Positions 45,629 to 56,128 of a stretch of 64,000 nt of DNA are shown in pieces. Under the pieces are notes generated by a model that saw nothing but the letters and a program-made list of their open reading frames with translations, was not told the DNA's origin and searched no databases. Source of the stretch: Xenophilus aerolatus (lineage in GTDB: Bacteria > Pseudomonadota > Gammaproteobacteria > Burkholderiales > Burkholderiaceae_C); NCBI GenBank assembly GCA_030418545.1, contig QAIB01000004.1, forward strand, positions 494,101 to 558,100, given 5' to 3'. The translations under genes and the position numbers were made by a program. Position 1 is the stretch's first letter, and every line of letters starts with the position of its first letter.

Positions 45629-46246
45629 ATGCCCTCCAAATCCCCTTCCTCGCCATCGACTTCGCCGCCCGCAGGCGGCCGCCGCATCCAGACGCGGCGC
45701 TCGGGGGTCCACGGCAACGGGGTGTTCGCCGTGCAGGACATCCCCAAGGGCGAGCGGCTGATCGAATACAAGGGCGAGGTGATCGATTGGGAAGAGGCGC
45801 TGCGCCGCCACCCGCACGACCCGGCCCAGCCCAACCACACCTTCTACTTCCACATCGATGACGAGCGCGTGATCGATGGCGGCGTGAAGGGCAACGCCGC
45901 GCGCTGGATCAACCATTCCTGCGACCCGAACTGCGAGGCCGACGAAGAGGGCGGCCGCATCTTCATCAAGGCCTTGCGCGACATCCCGGCCGGCGAGGAG
46001 CTCAACTACGACTACGGCCTCGTGATCGACGAGCCCTACACGCCGCAGCTGCTGGCGGACTTCCCCTGCTGGTGCGGCTCGGCCAATTGCCGTGGCACGC
46101 TGCTTTCGCCCAAGGACGACGACGTGCCGGGCAAGAAGAAGAACAAAAAGAAGAAGAGCAAGGACGGCAAGGACGCGAAGGCCGGCAAGAAGAACAAGGA
46201 CAAGAGGAAGAAGAAAAAGAAGGACGGGAAAGGCAAGGGCGGCTGA
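45629..46246 (+). CDS. SET-domain protein-lysine methyltransferase with lysine-rich tail
   Basis: 205 residues. The SET domain spans about 17-160: SGVHGNGVFAVQDIPKGE (26-43), the SAM-binding NHSCDPNC (95-102), the catalytic ELNYDYG (124-130) and a post-SET Cys cluster Cys147, Cys149, Cys154 (CWCGSANC). Residues 169-205 are mostly Lys/Gly/Asp, resembling a histone tail. It should methylate lysine in a protein, perhaps a DNA-binding one. The ATG at 45629 is used; an in-frame ATG at 45596 lies inside the alternating tract. Its stop directly precedes birA. Confidence 0.93.
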   Translation: MPSKSPSSPSTSPPAGGRRIQTRRSGVHGNGVFAVQDIPKGERLIEYKGEVIDWEEALRRHPHDPAQPNHTFYFHIDDERVIDGGVKGNAARWINHSCDPNCEADEEGGRIFIKALRDIPAGEELNYDYGLVIDEPYTPQLLADFPCWCGSANCRGTLLSPKDDDVPGKKKNKKKKSKDGKDAKAGKKNKDKRKKKKKDGKGKGG

Positions 46247-47059
46247 TTGAGCGCCTGGACACCCGCCGCCGTCGATGCGCTGCGCCGCGCTTTGGCGCAG
46301 CACGAGCCCGCGATCGCCGTCGAGGCCGTCGAGTCCATCGATTCGACCAACACCGAGCTGATGCGCCGTGCCCGTGCGGGCGACGCCCGGCCCGTGCTGC
46401 TCGTGGCCGAGCGCCAGACCGCCGGGCGGGGCCGCCTGGGCCGGGACTGGCAGAGCGCCCAGGCCGCGGCCGACCCGGCCGCATCGCTGACCTTCTCGCT
46501 GGCGCTGCCGCTGGCGCCGCAGGACTGGTCGGGCCTGTCGCTGGCCGTGGGCGTAAGCGTGGCCGAATCGCTCGATCCTGACGGCACGGCCGGCGTCAAG
46601 CTCAAGTGGCCCAACGACCTGTGGGTCGCGGACCGCAAGCTCGCCGGCATCCTGATCGAAACCGCTTCGCTGCCCGGCGCCGCGGCCACCACCCGCCAGG
46701 TGGTGATCGGCATCGGGCTGAACGTCGGCGCGCGCGAAGGCGAGGCCATGCGCACGCCGCCGGCCTGGCTGCGGCAGTGGCAGCCCGAAGCCACGCCGCA
46801 GCAGGCCCTCGTGTCGCTGGCGCCGCCGCTGCTGGCCGAGGTGCTGCGCTTCGCGGCGCAGGGTTTCGCGCCGGTGCTGCCGCGCTTCGAGACCCGGGAT
46901 GCGCTGCGCGGGCGCGAGGTGGTCCTGAGCGACGGCCAGGCCGGCCTGTGCGAAGGCATCGGCCCGGGCGGCGAACTGCGCGTGCGCACGCCGGCGGGCG
47001 TGCAGGCGATCCACAGCTCCGAGGTCAGCGTCCGGCCCCGCGGCATGGCGCTGCCCTGA
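46247..47059 (+). CDS. birA: Biotin--[acetyl-CoA-carboxylase] ligase
   Basis: 270 residues without the N-terminal helix-turn-helix, so a monofunctional biotin ligase. Motifs: STNTELMRRA, AERQTAGRGRLGRDWQS (biotin/ATP loop, usually GRGRxGR), KLKWPNDLW, RKLAGILIE and GIGLNVG, followed by a C-terminal SH3-like domain. It biotinylates the AccB carrier. The start is a TTG at 46247, directly after the SET-gene stop with AAGGGC upstream; no ATG or GTG gives the full family N-terminus. Confidence 0.95.
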   Translation: MSAWTPAAVDALRRALAQHEPAIAVEAVESIDSTNTELMRRARAGDARPVLLVAERQTAGRGRLGRDWQSAQAAADPAASLTFSLALPLAPQDWSGLSLAVGVSVAESLDPDGTAGVKLKWPNDLWVADRKLAGILIETASLPGAAATTRQVVIGIGLNVGAREGEAMRTPPAWLRQWQPEATPQQALVSLAPPLLAEVLRFAAQGFAPVLPRFETRDALRGREVVLSDGQAGLCEGIGPGGELRVRTPAGVQAIHSSEVSVRPRGMALP

Positions 47060-47082
47060 AGCGAGCGCTGCACAATCCCGCC

Positions 47083-47316
47083 ATGGTCCTGCGTCTGCTG
47101 CTTGCTGCCCTCGTCGTCGCCAACCTCGGCTACTGGCTGTGGTCGCGCGGCGCGTCGACCGAATCGGCCGACCGCGAGCCGCAGCGTTTGGGCCAGCAGA
47201 TCCGGCCCGAGCTGCTGGAAGTGCGGCGCACGCCGGCCGCGCCCACCCCGGCCGCATCCGGCGGTGCGGACGCAGCGCCATCCTCCCCATCCGCGCCGCC
47301 CGCCGCGGCGCCCTGA
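47083..47316 (+). CDS. Small membrane-anchored protein, hypothetical
   Basis: 77 residues: an N-terminal membrane helix (MVLRLLLAALVVANLGYWLW) and a Pro/Ala/Ser-rich periplasmic tail. Similar proteins follow birA in Comamonadaceae, as far as I recall. It lies 23 bases after birA and 3 bases before the kinase stop on the other strand. Confidence 0.7.
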   Translation: MVLRLLLAALVVANLGYWLWSRGASTESADREPQRLGQQIRPELLEVRRTPAAPTPAASGGADAAPSSPSAPPAAAP

Positions 47317-47319
47317 GCC

Positions 47320-48879
47320 TCAGTCCGGCGCGGTGTCGAAGCGCACCGTGACGCGCGTGCCCGGCGGGTGCTGCCCGGGGTGCGCATCCTCCAGTTCGAC
47401 CCGCGCGCGGTGCTGTCCCGCGATCTCGCGCACGATCGGCAGGCCCAGGCCGGACCCGTCGGCCTCGTTGCCCAGCACGCGGTAGAAGGGCTCGAAGACC
47501 AGCTCGCGGTCGGCCTCGGCGATGCCGGGGCCCGAGTCTTCCACCTGCAGCAGCAGCACGTGGCCGAAGGGGTCGGCCAGCACGTGGACGGTGATCACGC
47601 CCGGCCGTTCGGGCGACGAGGGCGTGTAGTTGATCGCGTTGTCCAGCAGGTTGCGGATCAGCTCGCGCAGCAAGGTGGCGTTGCCCTGCAGCTCCACGCC
47701 GCGGGCGCCCGGCTGCGCGCCGTCGTAGCCCAGGTCGAGCGAACGTTCCATCGCCCGCGGCAGCATCTCGCGCACCACCTCGATGGTCAGCCGCGCCAGG
47801 TCGCAGGGCTGGCGGGTGAGGGTGCCGACGCCGCCCTCGGCCCGCGCCAGCGCCAGCAGCTGGTTCACCGTGTGGGTGGCGCGGATGCTGGCGCGCCCGA
47901 TCTGCTGGAGCGACTTCTTCAGTTCCTCGGCATCGGCGTTGTCGCGCTGCGCCAGGTCGGCCTGCATGCGCAGCCCGGCCAGCGGCGTCTTGAGCTGGTG
48001 CGCCGCGTCGGCCAGGAAGCGCTTCTGCGTCGCCATCGAGTCGTTCAGCTTGCCCAGCAGCTCGTTGACCGAGGACACCAGCGGCACCACCTCCAGCGGC
48101 ACGGCCGACTCCTCCAGCGGGCTCAGGTCGTCGGGGCGGCGCTCGCGGATGCGCGCCTCCACCGCCGACAGCGGCTTGATGCCGCGCACCAGCGCGAGCC
48201 AGATCAGCAGCACCGCCAAGGGCAGGATGGCGAACTGCGGCAGCAGCACGCCCTTGATGATCTCGGTGGCCAGGACCGATTGCTTCTCGCGCGTTTCGGC
48301 CACCTGCACCAGCACCAGCCCGCGGGGCCGCGGCGCCGCGCCCGCGAGGTCGGCCAGCGCGCCGGTGGCGTCGCCATCGACCTGCTGCAGCGCGAACGCG
48401 GCGCCGGCGCCCGGGCCCGCCGCCGGGGTGCGCGGCGCATCGGCCGGGTGGTCGCCGAGCTCGAGCCACAGGTAGGCCACGCGCACCGGCTGGCCCCGCA
48501 TGTGGGCATCGCGCAGGTAGGCGACGCCGGGCACCGGGCGCTCCTCCGTGCTCGGGCCGGGCAGGTCGCCGTCCCCTGCGATGGCGTCGCCGGCGCTGTC
48601 GAGGATCTGGAAGTAGACGTGGTCGGCGTCGTCGCCACGCAGCAGTTCGCGCAGCGCCACCGGCGGCACGAAGGGCGTGCCGGCCGGCTCGCGCTGCAGC
48701 AGGCGGGCCAGCGTGCGCACGTTGTGCTCCAGTGCGCGGTCGTAGGGCGAGTTGGCGATGCCCTGCGCCACCAGCCAGGTCACGCCGATGCTCACCGGCA
48801 CCAGCAGCAGCAGCGGCGTGAGCATCCAGTCCAGGATTTCCCCGAACAGCGAACGCTGGGCGCGCTGGAAGATTTTCAT
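47320..48879 (-). CDS. Two-component sensor histidine kinase
   Basis: 519 residues. Membrane helices at about 18-40 and 212-232 enclose a periplasmic sensor region (41-211). The dimerisation and phosphoacceptor site is His294 in FLADAAHQLKTPLAGL; N, G1 and G2 boxes follow (LIRNLLDNAINYTP, VEDSGPGIAE, GSGLGLPIVREI). Organisation is QseC/TctE-like. It pairs with the response regulator at 49079. The stimulus is unknown, though TctE-like kinases respond to carboxylates. The start is the ATG at 48879. Confidence 0.95.
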   Translation of the reverse strand: MKIFQRAQRSLFGEILDWMLTPLLLLVPVSIGVTWLVAQGIANSPYDRALEHNVRTLARLLQREPAGTPFVPPVALRELLRGDDADHVYFQILDSAGDAIAGDGDLPGPSTEERPVPGVAYLRDAHMRGQPVRVAYLWLELGDHPADAPRTPAAGPGAGAAFALQQVDGDATGALADLAGAAPRPRGLVLVQVAETREKQSVLATEIIKGVLLPQFAILPLAVLLIWLALVRGIKPLSAVEARIRERRPDDLSPLEESAVPLEVVPLVSSVNELLGKLNDSMATQKRFLADAAHQLKTPLAGLRMQADLAQRDNADAEELKKSLQQIGRASIRATHTVNQLLALARAEGGVGTLTRQPCDLARLTIEVVREMLPRAMERSLDLGYDGAQPGARGVELQGNATLLRELIRNLLDNAINYTPSSPERPGVITVHVLADPFGHVLLLQVEDSGPGIAEADRELVFEPFYRVLGNEADGSGLGLPIVREIAGQHRARVELEDAHPGQHPPGTRVTVRFDTAPD

Positions 48880-48921
48880 GGGTCGAATCGGGCTGCGGGC
48901 CAGGTGGGGCAAGCGCGGATA

Positions 48922-48938
48922 GCTATCGAATTTGTAGC
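48922..48938. repeat. Copy 4 of the GCTATCGAATnnnTAGC palindrome family
   Basis: GCTATCGAATTTGTAGC followed by AATTGG, between the kinase and regulator genes. Confidence 0.65.
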
Positions 48939-48966
48939 AATTGGGCCAACGAATGCGGACCGCCAT

Positions 48967-49036
48967 ACGCGAAGGACGCAAAAGTTACGCGAAGGTCGCG
49001 AAAGGACAACCAGGAATTTTTTTGCGTCCTTCGCGT
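48967..49036. repeat. 17-base perfect inverted repeat in the kinase-regulator gap
   Basis: ACGCGAAGGACGCAAAA (48967-48983) and its exact complement TTTTGCGTCCTTCGCGT (49020-49036), spacer 36 bases. Further GCGAAGG-type units flank it on both sides. Confidence 0.75.
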
Positions 49037-49078
49037 GACCTTCACGCCCTTCGCGGAGGGCGGTCCGCCTTGCGTCGC

Positions 49079-49753
<675 letters not shown>

Positions 49754-49806
49754 GAGGTGTCTCCGAGGGTGCGGGATTCTAGGAAGGCGGGCTTCCGGAC
49801 GCTGAG

Positions 49807-49892
49807 AGCGCAAAGATGACGCAGAGAACGCAGAAAAGCCAGAAGAAATCTTTTGGTTGTTCCTTCTGCGGCCTCTGCGAATCCTTTGCGCC
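49807..49892. repeat. Imperfect CGCAGAG-type inverted repeat
   Basis: The left arm 49807-49838 (GCGCAAAG...GACGCAGAG...CGCAGAA) pairs with the complement of about 49863-49892 with a few mismatches. It fills the gap between the response regulator start and marR end. Confidence 0.55.
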
Positions 49893-49921
49893 CTCTGCGT
49901 TCGGCTGTCCGATCCCGCTTT
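49888..49921. repeat. 34-base repeat, copy A (inverted relative to 51615-51648)
   Basis: The reverse complement of 49888-49921 matches 51615-51648 at 33 of 34 positions. It touches the marR stop codon. Confidence 0.8.
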
Positions 49922-50397
49922 CAAGACCCCGCATACGCCTCCAACCCCAGCGCCACCACCGTCGCCACCTCCTCGCCCACGCTGGCGCGGAACTCGGCCT
50001 CGGCCTGTGCCACCGAGCGGCGGAAGGCATCCAGCCAAGCCAGGCCATCGGCCGTGAAGACGACACGGCGGGCGCGTGCATCGTGCGGGTCGGGCTCGCG
50101 GGTGACCAGGCCCCAGGCCGCGCACTGGTCGACCAGGGCGGCCATGGCCTGCTTGCTCATGCCGGCGCTCTCGGCCAGGTCGGTCAGGCGCGAGCCGCCG
50201 CGCGCCAGGTGGCGGGTGATGTGGATGTGCGCTGCCGTCACCTGCTGGCGCGCCGCCAGGTTCGACAGCGCGAGCGGCACCTCGACGTCGTGCGCCATGA
50301 GTTCGAACACGCGGGCGTCGAAGCGGCGCATCGCATGGCCCAGCAGGCGGCCCAGGTGGGTCTGGCGCCAGGCGTCGTCGTCAGGGGGGGCGGCCAT
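49921..50397 (-). CDS. MarR-family transcriptional regulator
   Basis: 158 residues with a MarR winged helix: VTAAHIHITRHLARGGSRLTDLAESAGMSKQAMAALVDQCAAWGLVTREPDPHDARARRVVFTADG, in order from about residue 53 to 120. It includes the recognition helix MSKQAMAALVD and the wing DPHDARARRV. Such proteins are dimeric repressors released by small phenolic or oxidising ligands. A perfect 10-base inverted repeat lies just upstream of its start, so it is probably autoregulated. Divergent from recA. Confidence 0.9.
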   Translation of the reverse strand: MAAPPDDDAWRQTHLGRLLGHAMRRFDARVFELMAHDVEVPLALSNLAARQQVTAAHIHITRHLARGGSRLTDLAESAGMSKQAMAALVDQCAAWGLVTREPDPHDARARRVVFTADGLAWLDAFRRSVAQAEAEFRASVGEEVATVVALGLEAYAGS

Positions 50398-50403
50398 GGC
50401 GAA

Positions 50404-50428
50404 TTTTAGTCAGGCAAACTGACTAAAA
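50404..50428. promoter_or_regulatory. Perfect inverted repeat TTTTAGTCAG-N5-CTGACTAAAA, probable MarR operator
   Basis: Arms 50404-50413 and 50419-50428, spacer GCAAA; it lies 7 to 31 bases before the marR start, where a repressor would block its promoter. Confidence 0.65.
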
Positions 50429-50463
50429 AGAGGCTTCCAAGAAAAGTATGAGCCGCTACATTA

Positions 50464-50479
50464 CTGGTCATGCATCCAG
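50464..50479 (+). promoter_or_regulatory. LexA box upstream of recA
   Basis: CTGGTCATGCATCCAG, matching CTG-N10-CAG, preceded by TA as in the E. coli consensus; 64 bases before the recA ATG. Confidence 0.75.
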
Positions 50480-50542
50480 CCTGTCGTTAATCGCAGCTGG
50501 AGCGATTCAAGCCCAACCCGTTGTTTTTCAAGGAGTTTCGAG

Positions 50543-51613
<1,071 letters not shown>

Positions 51614-51614
51614 C

Positions 51615-51648
51615 AAAGCGGGATCGGGCAGCCGAACGCAGAGGGCGC
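51615..51648. repeat. 34-base repeat, copy B
   Basis: Begins AAAGCGGGATCGGGCAGCCG two bases after the recA stop codon; 33 of 34 positions match the complement of 49888-49921. It runs into two direct copies of CGCAGAGGGCGCGGA at 51637-51651 and 51657-51671. Confidence 0.8.
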
Positions 51649-51681
51649 GGAGGTTTCGCAGAGGGCGCGGAAAAAGGAAAT

Positions 51682-51702
51682 CACGGGACATCCCGTGTTT
51701 CT
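51682..51702 (+). terminator. Probable recA terminator
   Basis: CACGGGA-CA-TCCCGTG (51682-51697) followed by TTTCTT. Confidence 0.6.
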
Positions 51703-51796
51703 TCCGCCCCCTTCACGACGCCTCGCGCCTTTGGCGTCCCAAGTCCATGATTCCGAGCCGAATTGCCCTCCGGCGCCCATCCCGTGGGCGCAGGCA

Positions 51797-51813
51797 GCTG
51801 TCGAATTCATAGC
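51797..51813. repeat. Copy 5 of the GCTATCGAATnnnTAGC family
   Basis: GCTGTCGAATTCATAGC followed by AAATGG; the ATG in this flank is the recX start codon, so the palindrome occupies the recX ribosome-binding region. Confidence 0.6.
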
Positions 51814-51815
51814 AA

Positions 51816-52268
51816 ATGGCTTTTTCCGCTCCTTCGCTCAAGGGCCGCGCGCTGCGACTGCTCAGCCAGCGCGAGCATTCGCGGGCCGAGCTGGAACGCA
51901 AGCTCGCGCGGCACGAGGAAGAGCCCGGCACGCTGGCGCGCGCACTCGACGAGCTGGCGGCCAAGGACTTCATCAGCGAGGCGCGGGTCGTGCAGTCGGT
52001 GCTGCACCAGCGCGCGCCGCGGCTGGGTGCGGCCCGGGTGCGGCAGGAGCTGCAGGCCAAGGGCATCGCGCCCGACGCCGTGGCCGAGGCGGTGTCGAGT
52101 CTGCAGGCCACCGAGCTGGAGCGCGCCCGCGCGCTGTGGCAGCGCCGCTTCGACGCGCCGCCGTCGGACGCCAAGGAGCGCGCCCGCCAGGCTCGCTTCC
52201 TCCTGGCGCGCGGCTTTGCGGGCGCCACGGTGGCCAAGGTCCTGCGAACCGGAGCCGACGATGACTGA
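51816..52268 (+). CDS. recX: Regulatory protein RecX
   Basis: 150 residues, normal RecX length, three-helix repeats: LSQREHSRAELERKLARH, then LDELAAKDFISEARVVQSVLHQRAPRLGAARVRQELQAKGI in sections. It binds RecA filaments and limits their activity. It lies 202 bases after recA. No Shine-Dalgarno sequence is seen, because a palindromic repeat occupies the region just before the ATG. Its stop overlaps the start of the next gene by eight bases. Confidence 0.92.
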   Translation: MAFSAPSLKGRALRLLSQREHSRAELERKLARHEEEPGTLARALDELAAKDFISEARVVQSVLHQRAPRLGAARVRQELQAKGIAPDAVAEAVSSLQATELERARALWQRRFDAPPSDAKERARQARFLLARGFAGATVAKVLRTGADDD

Positions 52269-52704
52269 TGCGCTTGTTCCCACCCTGACGCGCGTGATCG
52301 TCGAGCGCGTGGCCTGCGACTGGCGGCGCGCCTGGGCGCTGGCCGCCGATCCGCTGCGCATGCCCGAATGGGCCAGCGGCCTCGCCAGCGGCCACTTCAC
52401 GCGCGAGGGCGAGCACTGGCGCTTCGAGACTGCCGAGGGCAGCCGCGCCCGCGTGCGCTTCGCGCCGGCCAACGACTTCGGCGTGCTCGACCACTGGGTG
52501 ACGCCCGAGGTGCCCGAAGGCGCCGCCGAGATCTATTTGCCCTTTCGCGTCATCGGCCTGGGCGAGGGCGTGTGCGAATTCCAGTTCACGTTGCTGCGGC
52601 AGCCGGCCATGGACGATGCGGCCTTCAAGCGGGATGCACGGTGGATCGCACGCGATCTGCGCACGCTGCGCGAGCTGCTCGAGGCGCCGCTCTCACGGCC
52701 CTAG
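52261..52704 (+). CDS. SRPBCC (START-like) domain protein
   Basis: 147 residues. The pattern VERVACDWRRAWALAADPLRMPEWASGL, HFTREGEHWRFETAEGSRARVRFAP and FGVLDHWVTP is typical of polyketide-cyclase-like SRPBCC proteins, which bind a hydrophobic ligand. The function is unknown. It overlaps recX by eight bases, so it is probably translated with it. Confidence 0.85.
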   Translation: MTDALVPTLTRVIVERVACDWRRAWALAADPLRMPEWASGLASGHFTREGEHWRFETAEGSRARVRFAPANDFGVLDHWVTPEVPEGAAEIYLPFRVIGLGEGVCEFQFTLLRQPAMDDAAFKRDARWIARDLRTLRELLEAPLSRP

Positions 52705-53168
52705 CCTTGCTTGGGGCGCGGCGGCTCGCTGAGCAGGAGACCGACCAGCGTCGCGACCACCTGCAACTGCTCGGGCGTGAGCCGCGCCAGGTCGGTGGCC
52801 AGCTTGGCCGCGAGCTCCGGCACGTAGGGCGTGGGTGAGGACTCGGACACTGCCGACGCTCCCGACACCTCGGACACTCCTGGCTCTGGCCGCTCCACCG
52901 CGGCTGAATCCTCGTCGCCGAAGCGCAGCCATTGCGGCGGCACCTGGAGCCAGCGCGCCAGTTCCTGCAGCCGGCCCTGTGCCGGGATCGCCTCGCCCTG
53001 CAGCCACTTGCGGGTGGCATGGGCGGTCACCGGATGGCCGCTGCTGCGACGGTTGAATTCGCGGGCAAGACCGGTCGCGCCGATCACCTTCCACCCCGCG
53101 CGGTCGAGCGAAAGCCGCAGCCTCTGGCTGAATGCGTCGCGGTCCTCGGCGGGATTCATGGCGCGCAT
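52701..53168 (-). CDS. Helix-turn-helix (Xre-like) DNA-binding protein
   Basis: 155 residues. The N-terminal domain about 5-70 has FSQRLRLSLDRAGWKVIGATGLAREFNRRSSGHPVTAHATRKWLQGEAIPAQGRLQELARWL, in order, an Xre-like fold with a TAHATRKWLQG recognition region. A Ser/Pro/Val-rich linker (EVSGASAVSESSPTPYVP) leads to a C-terminal helix LTPEQLQVVATLVGLLLSEPP. The ATG at 53168 has GGAA upstream; 53159 is an alternative. It ends four bases inside the SRPBCC gene on the opposite strand. Confidence 0.8.
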   Translation of the reverse strand: MRAMNPAEDRDAFSQRLRLSLDRAGWKVIGATGLAREFNRRSSGHPVTAHATRKWLQGEAIPAQGRLQELARWLQVPPQWLRFGDEDSAAVERPEPGVSEVSGASAVSESSPTPYVPELAAKLATDLARLTPEQLQVVATLVGLLLSEPPRPKQG

Positions 53169-53187
53169 GGTTCCGATCGAGCGACTG

Positions 53188-53213
53188 AAAGTCAGTCGGT
53201 AAAAATTGACTTT
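53188..53213. promoter_or_regulatory. Inverted repeat AAAGTCA-N12-TGACTTT, candidate operator
   Basis: Arms 53188-53194 and 53207-53213 in a short AT-rich stretch, 20-45 bases before the Xre-like gene start. Confidence 0.45.
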
Positions 53214-53325
53214 GGGTCGTGGGCAAAACACAATTTCCGTGCTTCGCTTCGTTTTCGCAGAAGAACAGGCAGGGAGAAATGAAATCACTCGAGGGCCGCA
53301 ACGGCCCGTGCATGCGGCTGCGCCC

Positions 53326-53742
53326 ATGGCGGGCAGCCACCGACCCGCCGGTGTGGCCGCCTCTGGATCGCCGCCGCCACCGCCACCCCAGTCCAGCCGG
53401 CTGGTGCAGCAGCCCGCAGCCATGGCCCTCTGGGACTTCCTGCTGATCGGCTGGGCGCAGGGCCTCTATGGCGCCCTGTGCAGCCAGGGCATCGGCGGCT
53501 GCCTGCTCGCTGCGGCAGCCGGCTGGCAACTGGCCTGCTGGGGACTTCGCCTGACGGAGTCCGAACTCGCGGGCCCGGCCCATCTGCCCGACGGCCTGCA
53601 CACCCGCCGCAGGAACGCCGTGGCCGAGCGCCTGCAAGGCGCTCGCTCGGGGCGGTGGCTGGGCGGGCTGCTGCAGGCCGCCGGCGCGCTGCTGATGGCG
53701 GCCGCCCTGGTGGCGCTGGCACGTACCGTGGCGAACGGCTGA
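53326..53742 (+). CDS. Hypothetical membrane protein
   Basis: 138 residues if the ATG at 53326 is used, 106 from the ATG at 53422 (MALWDFLLIGWAQG), which removes a Pro-rich leader and is perhaps the real start. Two hydrophobic segments (GIGGCLLAAAAGWQLACWGL and LLQAAGALLMAAALVALA) with a basic loop between. No family recognised. Neither start has a clear ribosome site. Confidence 0.5.
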   Translation: MAGSHRPAGVAASGSPPPPPPQSSRLVQQPAAMALWDFLLIGWAQGLYGALCSQGIGGCLLAAAAGWQLACWGLRLTESELAGPAHLPDGLHTRRRNAVAERLQGARSGRWLGGLLQAAGALLMAAALVALARTVANG

Positions 53743-53774
53743 TCGTCCGCGATGGGCGCGGAGAAGCGCTCGAC

Positions 53775-53812
53775 GAAAAAGGCCCGCAGCTCCCGCACTT
53801 CGGGTGCGGGCC
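53775..53812 (-). terminator. argC terminator
   Basis: On the minus strand GGCCCGCA (53812-53805) pairs with TGCGGGCC (53788-53781) and runs into TTTTTC. Confidence 0.75.
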
Positions 53813-53830
53813 GCTATCCAAACGATGGCG

Positions 53831-54754
53831 TCAGAGGCCCAGCATCAGCGACAGGTTCTGCACCGCGGCGCCGCTGGCGCCCTTGCCGAGGTTGTCGAGC
53901 CGCGCAATGGCCACCGCGTGGCGATGGTCCTCGTTCGGGAACACGCGGATCTCCAGCACGTTCGTGTCGTTGAGCGCCAGGGCGTCGAGCTTGCCGTCCT
54001 CGGTGGGCGGCAGCACCTTCACGAACTGCTCGGGCGTGTTGCTCTTCGCGTAGTGGGCGGCGTAGGCCGCCTGCAGGTCGCCGGCCTTCGGCTTGCCGGG
54101 CAGCTGGTCCAGGTGCAGTGGCAGCTGCACCAGCATGCCCTGCTTGAAGTTGCCCACCGAGGGAATGAAGACGGGCCGCGCCGTGAGGCCGGTGTACTTC
54201 ATGATCTCGGGGATGTGCTTGTGCTTCAGCCCCAGCGCATAGGTCTCGAACAGCGGCGCGGTGCCGGCCTCGTAGGCCTCGATCATGGTGCGGCCGCCGC
54301 CGGAGTAGCCGCTCACCGAGGGCAATGCGATGGGGAAGTCGGCGGGCAGCAGGCCGGCATCGACCAGCGGGCGCACCAGCGCGATGGCGCCGGTGGCGTA
54401 GCAGCCGGGGTTGGCGACGCGCTCGGCCTTCGCCACCGCGTCGGCCTGGCCGGGGGTCAGTTCGGGAAAGCCGTAGACCCAGTCGGGCGCCACGCGGTGC
54501 GCGGTCGAGGCATCGACGACGCGGGGTTTGCGGCTGCCCAGGCCGTCGATCAAAGCGACGGACTCACGCGCGGCGTCGTCGTGCAGGCACAGGATGACCA
54601 GATCGACGCCGGCCATCAGGTCGCGTTTGGCCGAGGTGTCCTTGCGAAGCTCGGGCGCGATGCTGACGAGCTCGACCTGCGGCATGCGGGCGAGGCGCTC
54701 GCGGATCTGCAGGCCGGTGGTGCCGGCTTCGCCATCGATGAAGATCCTGGGCAT
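53831..54754 (-). CDS. argC: N-acetyl-gamma-glutamyl-phosphate reductase (type 2)
   Basis: 307 residues, the shorter type 2 ArgC. N-terminal dinucleotide motif [17 protein letters not shown] (5-21), catalytic Cys in [17 protein letters not shown] and the substrate-binding [15 protein letters not shown]. It reduces N-acetylglutamyl phosphate to the semialdehyde with NADPH in arginine synthesis. The start at 54754 gives [11 protein letters not shown]. It is followed by an intrinsic terminator. Confidence 0.96.
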   Translation of the reverse strand: MPRIFIDGEAGTTGLQIRERLARMPQVELVSIAPELRKDTSAKRDLMAGVDLVILCLHDDAARESVALIDGLGSRKPRVVDASTAHRVAPDWVYGFPELTPGQADAVAKAERVANPGCYATGAIALVRPLVDAGLLPADFPIALPSVSGYSGGGRTMIEAYEAGTAPLFETYALGLKHKHIPEIMKYTGLTARPVFIPSVGNFKQGMLVQLPLHLDQLPGKPKAGDLQAAYAAHYAKSNTPEQFVKVLPPTEDGKLDALALNDTNVLEIRVFPNEDHRHAVAIARLDNLGKGASGAAVQNLSLMLGL

Positions 54755-54955
54755 GAGCTGCCTCCTCTGACTCGAGCTGCGGGGCGTTCCCGTTGATGCG
54801 GAAACTACGTATTGACCACATGAACGGCCGGGGCCTGTGGTGCAACGCACCATGATACAGTCGACGGCTGCTCCGCCGCCCCCGCCTGCCCAGCCAGTCG
54901 GCGCCCGTGGCCCGCGGACAACAGCACCATCCAACTCCGTTCCGAGAGACTCCTC

Positions 54956-56116
<1,161 letters not shown>

Positions 56117-56128
56117 GGAACATTCGCC

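Noticed and set aside
45608..48469. Long minus-strand frame spanning the SET gene, birA and part of the kinase gene
   Set aside because: Overlaps three well-supported genes and has no family features.
53285..53821. Minus-strand open frame opposite the small membrane protein
   Set aside because: Pro/Arg/Ser-rich composition; it also crosses the argC terminator region.
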